Positions 55,355-64,000 of a stretch of DNA of 64,000 nt are shown piece by piece. Position numbers and translations under genes: made by a program. The stretch covers positions 310,001 to 374,000 of the forward strand of contig NZ_JABRWO010000001.1 in NCBI RefSeq assembly GCF_013618625.1, written 5' to 3'. Under the pieces are notes generated by a model. That model worked only from the letters and a program-made list of their open reading frames with translations. It was not told the origin of the DNA and ran no database searches. The DNA is from Bremerella alba (GTDB lineage Bacteria; Planctomycetota; Planctomycetia; Pirellulales; Pirellulaceae). The stretch's first letter is position 1. Each line of letters opens with the position of its first letter.

Positions 55355-56824
55355 CTAGGAAAGTAGTTGGTGAACGACGTTTCCGTGAACGTCGGTCAGT
55401 CGGAAATCACGTCCGGCATAGCGGTAGGTGAGCTTCTTATGATCGAAGCCTAACGCGTGCAGCATCGTGGCATGCAAGTCGTGCACGTGCACCGGATTTT
55501 CCACTGCCTTGAAGCCGGTCTCATCAGTTGCCCCGTAAACCTGACCACCCTTGATCCCTCCGCCAGCCAGCCAGCAGGTGAAACCGTAGTGGTTGTGATC
55601 GCGTCCGTTCACTTTCCCCTGATTCGACCCAGGCTTGGGCAGCTCGACGGTCGGCGTGCGGCCGAACTCACCACCCCACAGGATCAACGTTTCTTCAAAC
55701 AGCCCCATGCGTTTCAGGTCGGCAATTAAAGCACCGATCGCCTGATCGCACTGTCCTGCCAAGCGGCGATGAGACTTCTCTAGATCGTCGTGGCTATCCC
55801 ACGGTTGGCCCTTATCGTGAAAGACCTGCACAAAGCGTACGCCCCGTTCTACCAAGCGTCGGGCAATCAGAATTTGCCGAGCTTGGATTCCGTCGCCGTA
55901 AGCCTCCAGCACATTCTTTGGTTCGCGCGAAACGTCAAACGCGTCGGTGGCTTCCATCTGCATCCGGTAGGCCAACTCAAAGGACTGCACGCGAGACTCT
56001 AACGCCGGATCGAATCCGCGTTGCTCGCGGTGGGCCTGATTCATCTGCTGCAGCAGGTCGATCTGCTGGCGTTGTTCTTCTAGCGATAGCTTCGAGTTCT
56101 TCACGTTCTCGATCAGCTTTTCGACTTCTGTGTGCCGCGTGTCGATATACGTTCCCTGGTACACGCCGGGCAAAAAGGCCGACTGCCAGTTCTGGGTCTG
56201 TTTGGTCGGATAGCCGTGAGGGCACATCACCATGTAGCCTGGCAGGTTTTGGTTATCCGTTCCCATGCCGTAGGTCAGCCAACTACCAAACGCAGGGCGA
56301 ACCGCGACCGAGGCTCCACAGTTCATCAACCCCAGCGATGGCTCGTGGTTGGGAACCTCAGCCTGCATCGAACGAATCACGGCAATGTCATCGATATGCT
56401 TGGCCGTGTGTTGAAACAGCTCGCTGACTTCGATACCACTCTCGCCATACTTCTGAAACTTGAACGGCGACGCCATGGCGGCACCCGTTTTACGTTCCGT
56501 CCGAAGGTTCTCACCCCCAGGCAGCGGCTTTCCATCGTATTTGGCCAACAGGGGCTTGGGATCGAACGTATCGACATGCGAAGGACCACCGGTCATGAAC
56601 AAGTGGATCACGCGCTTCGCCTTGGCCGGAAAGTGCGGAGGCTTCGGCTCAAGTGGATTCTGATACGACGCAGCCTGAGCTGCCGACTGAGCATCGGCCC
56701 CCAGCAGTTTTTCATCTCCCAGCAGACCGGCCAGACCCAGCATTCCCAGACCGGTTCCCATGCGGGAAAGCATGTCACGGCGGTTCATGCAAGCTTCAGG
56801 ATGATGGGGGTATTGGCTATTCAT
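55355..56824 (-). CDS. DUF1501 protein with Tat-type signal
   Basis: The 489-residue product starts MNSQYPHHPEACMNRRDMLSRMGTG, a planctomycete DUF1501 opening with a twin-arginine-like RRDML followed by a hydrophobic stretch, so it is probably exported folded. HLFMTGGPSHVDTFDPKP (about 75-92) and WGGEFGRTP are family blocks similar to alkaline-phosphatase/sulfatase-fold proteins. The function is unknown. It lies 51 bases after the PSD1 protein gene on the same strand; these two families are usually found together, so they probably act on one substrate. Confidence 0.92.
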   Translation of the reverse strand: MNSQYPHHPEACMNRRDMLSRMGTGLGMLGLAGLLGDEKLLGADAQSAAQAASYQNPLEPKPPHFPAKAKRVIHLFMTGGPSHVDTFDPKPLLAKYDGKPLPGGENLRTERKTGAAMASPFKFQKYGESGIEVSELFQHTAKHIDDIAVIRSMQAEVPNHEPSLGLMNCGASVAVRPAFGSWLTYGMGTDNQNLPGYMVMCPHGYPTKQTQNWQSAFLPGVYQGTYIDTRHTEVEKLIENVKNSKLSLEEQRQQIDLLQQMNQAHREQRGFDPALESRVQSFELAYRMQMEATDAFDVSREPKNVLEAYGDGIQARQILIARRLVERGVRFVQVFHDKGQPWDSHDDLEKSHRRLAGQCDQAIGALIADLKRMGLFEETLILWGGEFGRTPTVELPKPGSNQGKVNGRDHNHYGFTCWLAGGGIKGGQVYGATDETGFKAVENPVHVHDLHATMLHALGFDHKKLTYRYAGRDFRLTDVHGNVVHQLLS

Positions 56825-56875
56825 AATCTTGTTCCGGTTCTTACTTGCGAGAGAGGGGCAGCGGACGGAAAAGGG

Positions 56876-59644
56876 TTAGTCCACGAACATGAAATCATTA
56901 GAGACCATCACCACCTGGGCGACACTGTCCCACTTGTTCCACTTCTCTTCGTCGTTCGATGATTCGACATATTTCAGTAACATTTCCGACTCCTGCTCTG
57001 TAGGGGATCGTTGAAGCAAGGTCTGGAAGAGTCGCTCGAGACGCTGGTCGTCGGAAAGCGATTTGTCGTCTTTCCACATTTCAGTCACCCATTGCGCCTG
57101 ACGCTGCACGAAGGGGCTGTTGAGCAGATATAGGGCCTGCTGAGGAACACTCGTTTTAGAGCGGTCAGGGCTCATTGCGTCGGGGCTCGGATAGTCAAAT
57201 GCCCGATAAAGGTTCGGCAGGTCTTGTCGATCCACAAATCCGTAAACGGTTCGCCGAGGAAGAAAGGGGACCTCCAAGATTTTAACCGCACGCCCCCCAA
57301 GAGAAGCATCGAGCGCCCCACTTGCTGCCAGCATCCCATCACGCATTTCCTCGAAGCTCAATCGTCGCCGATTCATCCGCCAGACAAGACGGTTCTCGGG
57401 GTCTTTCTCGCGGACCTCAGGACGGTCTTTGCTCGACTGCTGATAGGTCGAAGAGAGCATGATGTATTTATGCAGTTTCTTCAGCGACCAACCGTTCGAT
57501 TGCAGGGACGTTGCCAGGTGATCCAGCAACAGCGGCAATGTGGGTGGATCACTACGAATACCAAAGTCGCCCGGCGTGAGCACCAGCGGCTGATCGAAGT
57601 GCCCCATCCAAACGCGATTCGCCATCACTCGTGCCGTCAGTGGGTTATCGTCGGCAACAATGTCTTCGGCCAGTTCCAGTCGACCGCTTCCGTTGGTATA
57701 GGCAGAATCGGACTCATCGTTTAGCACACGCACAAACTGCCGCGGCACGCGATCGCCACGCCGGCCTGGGTCGCCTCGTAAGAAAATTTGTGGGTCGTGA
57801 ATCTTATCGCGATCGACTACGGCCATCGCCCGTGGAGACGATCCAGGCGAATCGATCTCGTGCCCTCGAATCTTTCCTTCAAGCTTCTTCTGGTGGTTAC
57901 GGTCGCTGGTGAAGTTCGCCCGTCGAACGTCGTTGTCATCGAGTATCAGCGGCGAGAATCGACCGAAAAGAGACTTGGCAATTTCGGCCTGGGGACCTTC
58001 CAACTTGTCGACGGCTTCCTTCAGGAAGCCAGCATCGCGGTATGCCTGACCGATCGGCTTAAGCAGTTCATCGTAGGTATCGACCAGAGCCGGCAACGTC
58101 ATCGGCTGGGCCGCTTTTAGGGCGTCGCGTACAGCAGGGTTCAACGGGCTTTGCTCGGATGTCCAGTCTACGAGAAGCGTTTCAGCTTGCGACGCATAAG
58201 GGTCATCTCCCAATTCGCGTGCTTTGAACAACGGTCCCCAAACCGGATCATTGGGTTTCCACTCGCGATCGGCGAATTGCTTCCACTTACTCACCAGGTG
58301 CGGACGAACGTTCTTGCTGTCGAGTTCGTTCTGCTCGAACTTGGCAATCTCGACGGCTTGTTTTTTCGAGACGGCCCGGACGATTAAATCGAAAAAGTGG
58401 GTCGACGATTCGAGGCGGATTGCTCGATCGACCTTGGCGATATGTTGGTCTAATTCGCCTTGCAGTTCATCCAACTTCTTCTTGAATTCCGGGTATAGCG
58501 GATCGGCATCAATGGGACCAACCAGCGGTGTTGTCTCTTCGAGTTGATCGAAAATACCATACAGTCCGTAATAGTCAGCCGTGCTGATGGCATCGTATTT
58601 ATGATCGTGGCATCGGGCACAGGCCACCGTTAAACCGAGGACACCCCGTGTGACGACATCGATGCGATCGTCGATGGTGTCTTGACGCTTGAGGAACTGG
58701 CGACCAATGCGAATCAGCCCCAGCCCGGCCAGACGCCGATCTCCTTCTTCCGCGAAATAATCTGCGGCGATCTGTTCCTTGATGAACTCGTCGTAGGGCG
58801 TGTCGCGGTTGAACGCATCAATCACGTAGTCGCGATAGGCATGGGCATAGGGGAAACGTCTATCTTGTCCATCGTTCAAGTAACCACGAGTATCCGAGTA
58901 CCGGGCAACGTCCAGCCAGATCCGGCCCCACTTCACACCATACTGATCGGAAGCCAGCAAGCGATCGATTACCTTCTCGAAGGCATTCGCGTCCTTGTCG
59001 TTGACGAACGCGGCAACTTCTTCCGCCGTCGGAGGAAGACCAGTGAGATCGAAAGTAGCACGCCGGATCAGAATGCGCCGGTCGGCTTGCTCGCTCGGTG
59101 CGATACCCGCTTCACTTAGCCGGCGGTGCACAAAGCGGTCGATGTCATTCGTGGCCCAATCACCTTCGGTTTTAGGTGCCGGCGGATTCTGGATGGGCTG
59201 ATAGGCCCAATGATGCTGTTTGTCGTCGACCAATCGCTCGTCGAATGAGGCTGGACGCAGCGGTTCGGCCTCTTCGGGCCACGGCATCCCCAGTTTGACC
59301 CACTGTTCGATCGCTGCGATCTCCTCGGCCGGAATTTGACCGCTCGGAGGCATCTCCGTCGTTTCGTACCGAACCGCCTGAACCAGACTGCTTTCATCTG
59401 GCTTCCCTGCGACGACGACCTTACCGGAATCGCCCCCTTCGACGATCGCCGAACGTGCGTCTAGCCGCAGACCACTTTCCTGCTTTTCGGGGCCATGGCA
59501 CTCAATGCATCGCTTTATCAAGACGGGACGAACCGACTTCTCGAAAAACTCGATATGCTCGGGAGAAAATTTATTTTCAGCCGATGCCTGGGCCGTGAAC
59601 GTTAAAACCACGATCACGACAAGCGGCAATGCGAGCGTCCGCAT
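56876..59644 (-). CDS. Planctomycete cytochrome c / DUF1549-DUF1553 (PSD1) protein
   Basis: The 922-residue product has a signal peptide (LALPLVVIVVLTFTAQASA) and a cytochrome-type domain with CIECHG at 46-51 (C46-x-x-C49-H50, heme c binding). DUF1549 follows (NDIDRFVHRRLSEAG, RRATFDLTGLPPT) and then DUF1553 (PLTARVMANRVWMGHFDQPLV, SPDRSKTSVPQQALYLLNS). It is probably periplasmic. The family's reaction is unknown; a redox step in polysaccharide breakdown is often suggested. I chose the ATG at 59644 for the signal; the frame is open to 59704. Confidence 0.93.
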   Translation of the reverse strand: MRTLALPLVVIVVLTFTAQASAENKFSPEHIEFFEKSVRPVLIKRCIECHGPEKQESGLRLDARSAIVEGGDSGKVVVAGKPDESSLVQAVRYETTEMPPSGQIPAEEIAAIEQWVKLGMPWPEEAEPLRPASFDERLVDDKQHHWAYQPIQNPPAPKTEGDWATNDIDRFVHRRLSEAGIAPSEQADRRILIRRATFDLTGLPPTAEEVAAFVNDKDANAFEKVIDRLLASDQYGVKWGRIWLDVARYSDTRGYLNDGQDRRFPYAHAYRDYVIDAFNRDTPYDEFIKEQIAADYFAEEGDRRLAGLGLIRIGRQFLKRQDTIDDRIDVVTRGVLGLTVACARCHDHKYDAISTADYYGLYGIFDQLEETTPLVGPIDADPLYPEFKKKLDELQGELDQHIAKVDRAIRLESSTHFFDLIVRAVSKKQAVEIAKFEQNELDSKNVRPHLVSKWKQFADREWKPNDPVWGPLFKARELGDDPYASQAETLLVDWTSEQSPLNPAVRDALKAAQPMTLPALVDTYDELLKPIGQAYRDAGFLKEAVDKLEGPQAEIAKSLFGRFSPLILDDNDVRRANFTSDRNHQKKLEGKIRGHEIDSPGSSPRAMAVVDRDKIHDPQIFLRGDPGRRGDRVPRQFVRVLNDESDSAYTNGSGRLELAEDIVADDNPLTARVMANRVWMGHFDQPLVLTPGDFGIRSDPPTLPLLLDHLATSLQSNGWSLKKLHKYIMLSSTYQQSSKDRPEVREKDPENRLVWRMNRRRLSFEEMRDGMLAASGALDASLGGRAVKILEVPFLPRRTVYGFVDRQDLPNLYRAFDYPSPDAMSPDRSKTSVPQQALYLLNSPFVQRQAQWVTEMWKDDKSLSDDQRLERLFQTLLQRSPTEQESEMLLKYVESSNDEEKWNKWDSVAQVVMVSNDFMFVD

Positions 59645-59799
59645 AGAAATGAACCACTGAGTTAGGGAGGGATAGATCCAAAGGTGGGGCATGATAAAAA
59701 CCATGTCCCACCTATTCTACCGCACCGCCTGGTATTGGTCCAAGTCTATTTGCTGCTCGCTGGCTGCAAATTACCCCTCCCTGGCGGGAAAAGTTCCGA

Positions 59800-60630
59800 T
59801 TAAGAGCCCTCCGCGGGCTGAACAGGCGACTCTTCTTCCGGTTCGCTCTTAGCTGGCTTGCGTCCCTTTATACGTACACGCATATTGAGAAATTCGACGA
59901 GCAGTGCGAATGCCATCGCAAAATAGATATATCCCTTGTTGAAGTGGGTTCCCGCCCCTTCGGCAACCAGCATCACCCCGATCAAAATCAGGAAGCTGAG
60001 AGCCAGCATTTTCAAGGTGGGATGTCGCTCGACAAATTCAGAAATGGGGTTGGCAAACGCAATCATCACCGCGACCGAGATCAACACGGCCGTCACCATC
60101 AGCCAGATTCCGCTGATCTCAGTGCTGCCAATGGTAACGGTGTCTTTCACCATACCCACCGCCGTGATGACTGAGTCGAGCGAGAAAATCATGTCGAGCG
60201 CCATGACCTGAAGGATCACACCAGAAAAGGTCGCCGGGGCTTTCTTAGGGCCTTCTTCGCCATGCGGATCGTGCTCTAGCTTTTCGTGAATCTCGAACAC
60301 ACTTTTCCAGATTAGAAACAACCCGCCGAAGAACAGGATCAGATCTTTGACCGAGACGCCGGCCAGTTCTTCATGATGCTCGAAGAACTCCCAATCGCCG
60401 AAGATCGAACTCCAGTAGAAGAATGGCTCTTTTGCCTGCATCACCCACGAAATGGTGAACAGCAACAAAATACGCATCACCAAGGCGGCCAACAGGCCCA
60501 CGCGGCGTGCGTTGGGGCGTTGCTCTTTCGGTAAACGTGCCGAAACGATCGCAATGAAAACAATGTTGTCGATGCCCAGAACAATTTCCATGGCGGCCAG
60601 GGCGGTGACCGCGATCAGTGCTTCCCACAT
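59800..60630 (-). CDS. TerC-family membrane protein
   Basis: The 276-residue product has about seven membrane helices. MEIVLGIDNIVFIAIV near 14-29 and DMIFSLDSVITAVGM are the acidic helix motifs of TerC proteins, with Asp residues in the membrane that probably bind or carry metal ions such as manganese. Family members export Mn2+ or take part in envelope protein metalation; tellurite resistance is not implied. The C-terminus is Lys/Glu-rich and soluble. It stands alone on the minus strand. Confidence 0.92.
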   Translation of the reverse strand: MWEALIAVTALAAMEIVLGIDNIVFIAIVSARLPKEQRPNARRVGLLAALVMRILLLFTISWVMQAKEPFFYWSSIFGDWEFFEHHEELAGVSVKDLILFFGGLFLIWKSVFEIHEKLEHDPHGEEGPKKAPATFSGVILQVMALDMIFSLDSVITAVGMVKDTVTIGSTEISGIWLMVTAVLISVAVMIAFANPISEFVERHPTLKMLALSFLILIGVMLVAEGAGTHFNKGYIYFAMAFALLVEFLNMRVRIKGRKPAKSEPEEESPVQPAEGS

Positions 60631-60842
60631 GATGTTTCTTTCAGCGTCCCCTAGAGTGGCTTAAAGCGGCCACCAAGCTCGTTTTACCCCACGATTTTGT
60701 CCGTCGCATCATACCGCAGGCAGAAGTCCGTCACCATGCCGCTTTCTCGGCGAAGAACCGCTTGTACGCCGTTGCATGTCGCGTGCCATCGAACCACAAT
60801 AAAGCGACCTGCGAAGAATTTCCCACCAAAGGATATTGGCTC

Positions 60843-61796
60843 ATGAGCGAGTTTCTGGATCGTCGTCAAATGCTTTCCCTCTCGGGTGCCGCCGCGCTGA
60901 CCAGTGTAAGCCTAAGCACGGGCACAACCATCGCCGCAGAAGCAGATCCCAAGGCTCCACCGGCGATTCGCTTCTGCTTTAACACCAGTACAATCCGCGG
61001 TCAGAAGCTGACCATCGAGCAGGAAGTCGACATTGCCGCCAAAGCCGGCTACGACGGAATCGAACCCTGGATTTCCAAGATTCAGCAATACAAAGACTCC
61101 GGCAAGAGTCTGCCAGATCTGGCCAAACGTATTGCCGATTCGGGGCTGAAAGTCGAAAGCGCAATCGGCTTTGCCAAGTGGATCGTAGACGACCAAGATC
61201 AACGCGCCGCAGGTCTCGAACATGCCAAGCGGGACATGGACCTGCTCGCTCAAATCGGAGGAACACGCATCGCTGCCCCTCCCGCAGGTGCCACCAATGG
61301 CCCCAAGATCGACCTGCTGGAAGTCGCCCTGCGATATCATGCCCTGTTGGAAGTTGGCCAGCAAACCGGTGTGGTACCGGAATTGGAACTGTGGGGCTTT
61401 TCGACCAATCTCAATCGCCTGGGCGAAGTGGCGATGGTGGTGGTCGAAGCCAATCACCCAAATTCGTGCATGATGCCGGATGTCTACCACATCTACAAAG
61501 GTGGGTCCGACTTCAGTGGGCTGGAAGCGATTAGCGGCCATGTGATTCCCGTGTTTCACATGAACGACTATCCCGCCCAGCCGCCACGCGACAAGATTAA
61601 CGACAGTGCCCGCGTCTTCCCCGGTGATGGGGTCGCTCCGCTCAAGACGATGATCCAAACCTTAGTCAGAAACGGGTTCGCTGGCGTCTTCTCGCTGGAG
61701 CTTTTCAATCCTGAATATTGGAAGCGAGATGCACTAGAAGTCGCCCAGGAAGGCCTCAACAAGATGAAGGCCAGTGTCCACGATGCGATCGGCTAA
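60843..61796 (+). CDS. Tat-exported sugar phosphate isomerase/epimerase-like TIM-barrel protein
   Basis: The 317-residue product begins MSEFLDRRQMLSLSGAAALTSVS, a twin-arginine-type signal. The rest is an xylose-isomerase-like TIM barrel: DIAAKAGYDGIEPWI, LEHAKRDMDLLAQIGGTRIAAPP, MPDVYHIYKGG (metal-site residues) and VFSLELFNPEYWKRD. Such proteins isomerise or epimerise sugars and related acids, or act in inositol breakdown; the substrate is not clear. AAAGGA lies 10 bases before the ATG at 60843, and an ATG at 60762 would not give a signal. Confidence 0.88.
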   Translation: MSEFLDRRQMLSLSGAAALTSVSLSTGTTIAAEADPKAPPAIRFCFNTSTIRGQKLTIEQEVDIAAKAGYDGIEPWISKIQQYKDSGKSLPDLAKRIADSGLKVESAIGFAKWIVDDQDQRAAGLEHAKRDMDLLAQIGGTRIAAPPAGATNGPKIDLLEVALRYHALLEVGQQTGVVPELELWGFSTNLNRLGEVAMVVVEANHPNSCMMPDVYHIYKGGSDFSGLEAISGHVIPVFHMNDYPAQPPRDKINDSARVFPGDGVAPLKTMIQTLVRNGFAGVFSLELFNPEYWKRDALEVAQEGLNKMKASVHDAIG

Positions 61797-61831
61797 CACG
61801 TTTCCCACAACACGTTTGCACCTGAGACTGG

Positions 61832-62581
61832 CTATCGAGCGTCTGGGTAAGTCTTTTCAAGCGAGACAGAATCGGCGATCCAGAAGAATTCATTTTCTTT
61901 GTCGCCATAACCACGTTCGCGTTTCATGAGCACTTCGACGTCCCATAGCGGCTTGCCCGACTTTTTGTCGACGATTTGAAACGCGTGACGTCCGTAGTTT
62001 ACTCCTTCGTAAACGCTGGTCGAAACGTCGTGGTCGAATTTCGACTCGAGCGCTGCCCCTTCCCATTCACTGAGGGCCTTCACAGCGTCGTGAGATTCAA
62101 ATCCCTCGAGTTCTTCCTGGTTCATTTCATCTTGCTGGTAGTAGCCGGCCAGCGGTGTCGTTGCCGGCTGACGACCATTGAGGCGTAACGTCAACTGATG
62201 GGCCTCCATCGTCTTCTTTTCCAGCAGCAGGTCGAGCCAACTCTGGGCCATCACGCGCGAGGTACTCATCATCACGCGATCTTGCACGCTTCCCTGGGTA
62301 ACCCCTATGCCCAGCCAGATGGCCGCCAAGCCCATGCCGATCAGCGCCATCCCCTTCCCGGTCAACACTTCTGATTTCGAGATTTGGTAGTAGGCCACCA
62401 GCGACAGAATGATGGCCAGCACCGGCACAATCCACAGCACGGATGTAAAAATTGCGAGTACCGACACAACCCCCAACACCATACCACCAATCGCCAGACG
62501 GCTCACTTCTCGGTAATCGAGCAGGTCCTCGTTCTCGGCAGAAAATCCAGCACGCGAAGCGTGGTTAGCGGTATCAGTCAT
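61832..62581 (-). CDS. DUF4190-like membrane protein
   Basis: The 249-residue product has a polar N-terminus, two or three membrane helices at about 28-105 (RLAIGGMVLGVVSVLAIFTSVLWIVPVLAIILSLVAYYQI and GMALIGMGLAAIWLGIGV) in the DUF4190 style, and a soluble domain of about 140 residues with a charged beta pattern. The role is unknown. I chose the ATG at 62581; the frame is open to 62674 with a Pro/Thr/Cys-rich lead that looks non-coding. It is downstream of the CvpA-like gene and may share its transcript. Confidence 0.7.
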   Translation of the reverse strand: MTDTANHASRAGFSAENEDLLDYREVSRLAIGGMVLGVVSVLAIFTSVLWIVPVLAIILSLVAYYQISKSEVLTGKGMALIGMGLAAIWLGIGVTQGSVQDRVMMSTSRVMAQSWLDLLLEKKTMEAHQLTLRLNGRQPATTPLAGYYQQDEMNQEELEGFESHDAVKALSEWEGAALESKFDHDVSTSVYEGVNYGRHAFQIVDKKSGKPLWDVEVLMKRERGYGDKENEFFWIADSVSLEKTYPDAR

Positions 62582-62636
62582 AGGTAAGCGAAGCGTGATT
62601 AAGGTGTAACAGGTGAGAAGCCGGCAACAATGCGAA

Positions 62637-63197
62637 TTAATCGGCGTGATTGGCCTCGTCGGCGGCGCGGCCAAGGCGCGTCATTGCGTACTCACTCATA
62701 TCGAACGGGCGACCTCCCATGCCCAACTTAGAAGGCAACTCGAAGACAACCTGGCCGTACGACTGACCGGCCATCGATGGAAGATCGTTCTTCATCATTT
62801 GGTTGAACCCTTCTTCACCAACTGGCGAGGGGAAAAAGGTAAAGCAAATCCATCCATACATCACGATGGTCAACATAACGCAGCCAGCAATATCGAACGC
62901 TTGGTCGAACTGCTTGCCGAACCGCACCGGGAACTTCGACAGCTGGTCACACACCGCTTTTGTGACGGAAAAGATGATGAGAAACAGCAGCCAGATGATC
63001 AGGAACTCGGTGAACCCGCTCCAGTCAGGCAGCTTTTCGTTCAGCATGTTGGCCAAGCCCTGGGCGTAATTGAAAGCCAAAGCACTGGACAGAACGATCA
63101 TCAGGCAGTTCAGGAAATTAGTCCAGAAGCACTGATTCCACGCTACCGCGAAAAGGCCTAACGGCAAGACAATGGAAAAAATAAAGAAGTACAACAT
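62637..63197 (-). CDS. CvpA-like membrane protein
   Basis: The 186-residue product begins MLYFFIFSIVLPLGLFAVAW and has four membrane helices, the last near 115-135 (IAGCVMLTIVMYGWICFTFF), with a Gly/Met-rich soluble tail. The pattern fits the CvpA family of envelope proteins. In other bacteria CvpA proteins affect envelope homeostasis and colicin V export. The ATG at 63197 has AGGG about 7 bases upstream; the frame is open to 63236. The GspE-like gene lies upstream on the same strand with a gap of 65 bases. Confidence 0.65.
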   Translation of the reverse strand: MLYFFIFSIVLPLGLFAVAWNQCFWTNFLNCLMIVLSSALAFNYAQGLANMLNEKLPDWSGFTEFLIIWLLFLIIFSVTKAVCDQLSKFPVRFGKQFDQAFDIAGCVMLTIVMYGWICFTFFPSPVGEEGFNQMMKNDLPSMAGQSYGQVVFELPSKLGMGGRPFDMSEYAMTRLGRAADEANHAD

Positions 63198-63262
63198 GAT
63201 GTGCCCTGATGAGGAACGAGCGTACGATTCAACCAAAGACCAAGAGGACGACCGGCTTCGTG

Positions 63263-64000
63263 CTATTCCTTGAGTACTCGACTGATTTCTTCCAACGACG
63301 TGACGCCGGTAGCCACCAGACGAATGGCTTCCTCTTGCAGGACCTTATTACCGGCTTGCTTCGAGGCGGCTCGAATCGCTTCCAATTTCGGTGACTTTAC
63401 GATCGCCCGACGAATTCCATCGTCGACTTTCATCAACTCAAAGATACCGACTCGCCCGTAGTACCCGACACCACCACAATGCTCGCACGGCGGCTTCTTC
63501 GGATCGTCCGGTCCCGGAGGTGTCGGCGTCTTATAAAGCTTTTCGACCTTGTCCGGCGGGATTCCCAGGCGTTTCAGCAGTGCGACACTAGGCTGAAATT
63601 CTTCCCGACATCCTTTGCACAAGCGGCGACACAGCCGAGTATACAAGACACCATTCAAAGCGCTGGAATACTCGTCGGCCGGCACCTTCAACGAAAGCAA
63701 TCGCAGCACGGCTTCGGCGGCGTCTTCCTTGGCATTCACGCTGGTGAAACACATACGTGTTCCGTTGGCTTGATCCAACAAGACACCGAACAACGCCGGA
63801 CTATCGATGCGACGAACAAACAACGCGTCAGGCTGATTGCGAATCACGGCAGTTAAAACGGTCTCAGGGACATCGCCGGCAGCAGGATCATAATACTTCA
63901 GCGCGATGTTCATGACCTCTGGCTCGCGACACCCCTTCACTTCGATCCCTGCGAAGTCGCGCATCAAGCGGTCTGTCGAGGACAAGCCGGTATGCACCAG
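63263..64000 (-). CDS. GspE/PulE-like ATPase, C-terminal part only, degenerate active site
   Basis: The frame is open at the right edge, so only the last 246 codons are seen. LCRRLCKGCREEF and PPCEHCGGVGYYGRVGIFELM form the four-Cys zinc motif of type II secretion and type IV pilus ATPases, and ISRVLKE ends the protein normally. Where family members have DPDxIxVGEIRD (Walker B), this one reads NQPDALFVRRIDS (about 63800-63838), losing the catalytic Glu, and the TLHTND motif reads TSVNAKED. It may be a non-hydrolysing or regulatory paralog. The Walker A region is outside the window. Prepilin-like DUF1559 proteins in the window could be clients of such a system. Confidence 0.85.
   Translation of the reverse strand: MVHTGLSSTDRLMRDFAGIEVKGCREPEVMNIALKYYDPAAGDVPETVLTAVIRNQPDALFVRRIDSPALFGVLLDQANGTRMCFTSVNAKEDAAEAVLRLLSLKVPADEYSSALNGVLYTRLCRRLCKGCREEFQPSVALLKRLGIPPDKVEKLYKTPTPPGPDDPKKPPCEHCGGVGYYGRVGIFELMKVDDGIRRAIVKSPKLEAIRAASKQAGNKVLQEEAIRLVATGVTSLEEISRVLKE

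Overview
The window reads as chromosome of a planctomycete of the Pirellulales type (Blastopirellula, Bremerella or Rhodopirellula relatives); this placement is inferred from gene families, not from a marker gene. The signature families are five prepilin-like DUF1559 proteins, three formylglycine sulfatases, a DUF1501 protein next to a planctomycete cytochrome (PSD1) protein, an ECF sigma/FecR pair and many secreted or lipid-anchored proteins. No rRNA, tRNA, CRISPR array, insertion sequence or prophage was seen.

Layout. 1-12 kb: an incomplete unknown gene, a secreted HExxH peptidase-like protein, two divergent sulfatases with a tiny membrane protein, a lipoprotein hydrolase, PEP carboxylase, and a cytoplasmic chemoreceptor with three repeated PAS domains. 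12-24 kb: DUF1559/lipoprotein modules, a six-hairpin glycosidase, and an ECF sigma/FecR operon. 24-32 kb: an Old Yellow Enzyme reductase, small proteins, a trypsin-like protease, a third sulfatase followed by a HAD phosphatase, a PqaA-like hydrolase and an MDP-1 phosphatase. 32-38 kb: two more DUF1559/lipoprotein modules, a decayed HigA antitoxin beside a long palindrome, and an unknown protein with a nuclease-like N-terminus.

38-47 kb: a VIT/VWA protein, then a tightly overlapping pgsB-pgsC-pgsW operon for a poly-gamma-glutamate-type polymer without a pgsA/capA gene, a DUF6580 membrane protein and a Ktr/Trk potassium uptake pair. 47-52 kb: glycogen synthase, a GalT-family nucleotidylyltransferase and a GH57 glucanotransferase, which together look like an alpha-glucan synthesis and remodelling unit. 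52-64 kb: tandem secreted TlpA-like thioredoxin proteins, an HNH protein, the PSD1/DUF1501 pair, TerC, a Tat-exported TIM-barrel protein, two membrane proteins and the C-terminal part of a GspE-like ATPase whose usual catalytic motifs are degenerate.

Recurring themes. Cell-surface and polysaccharide biology dominates (sulfatases, glycosidases, pilin-like proteins, polymer synthesis). All four DUF1559-to-lipoprotein gaps contain a strong RNA hairpin, suggesting a shared way of setting the ratio of the two products. The pgsB and glgA leaders also hold strong hairpins. Hairpin, start-site and motif statements come from reading the bases; functions come from family knowledge and were not checked by any search.
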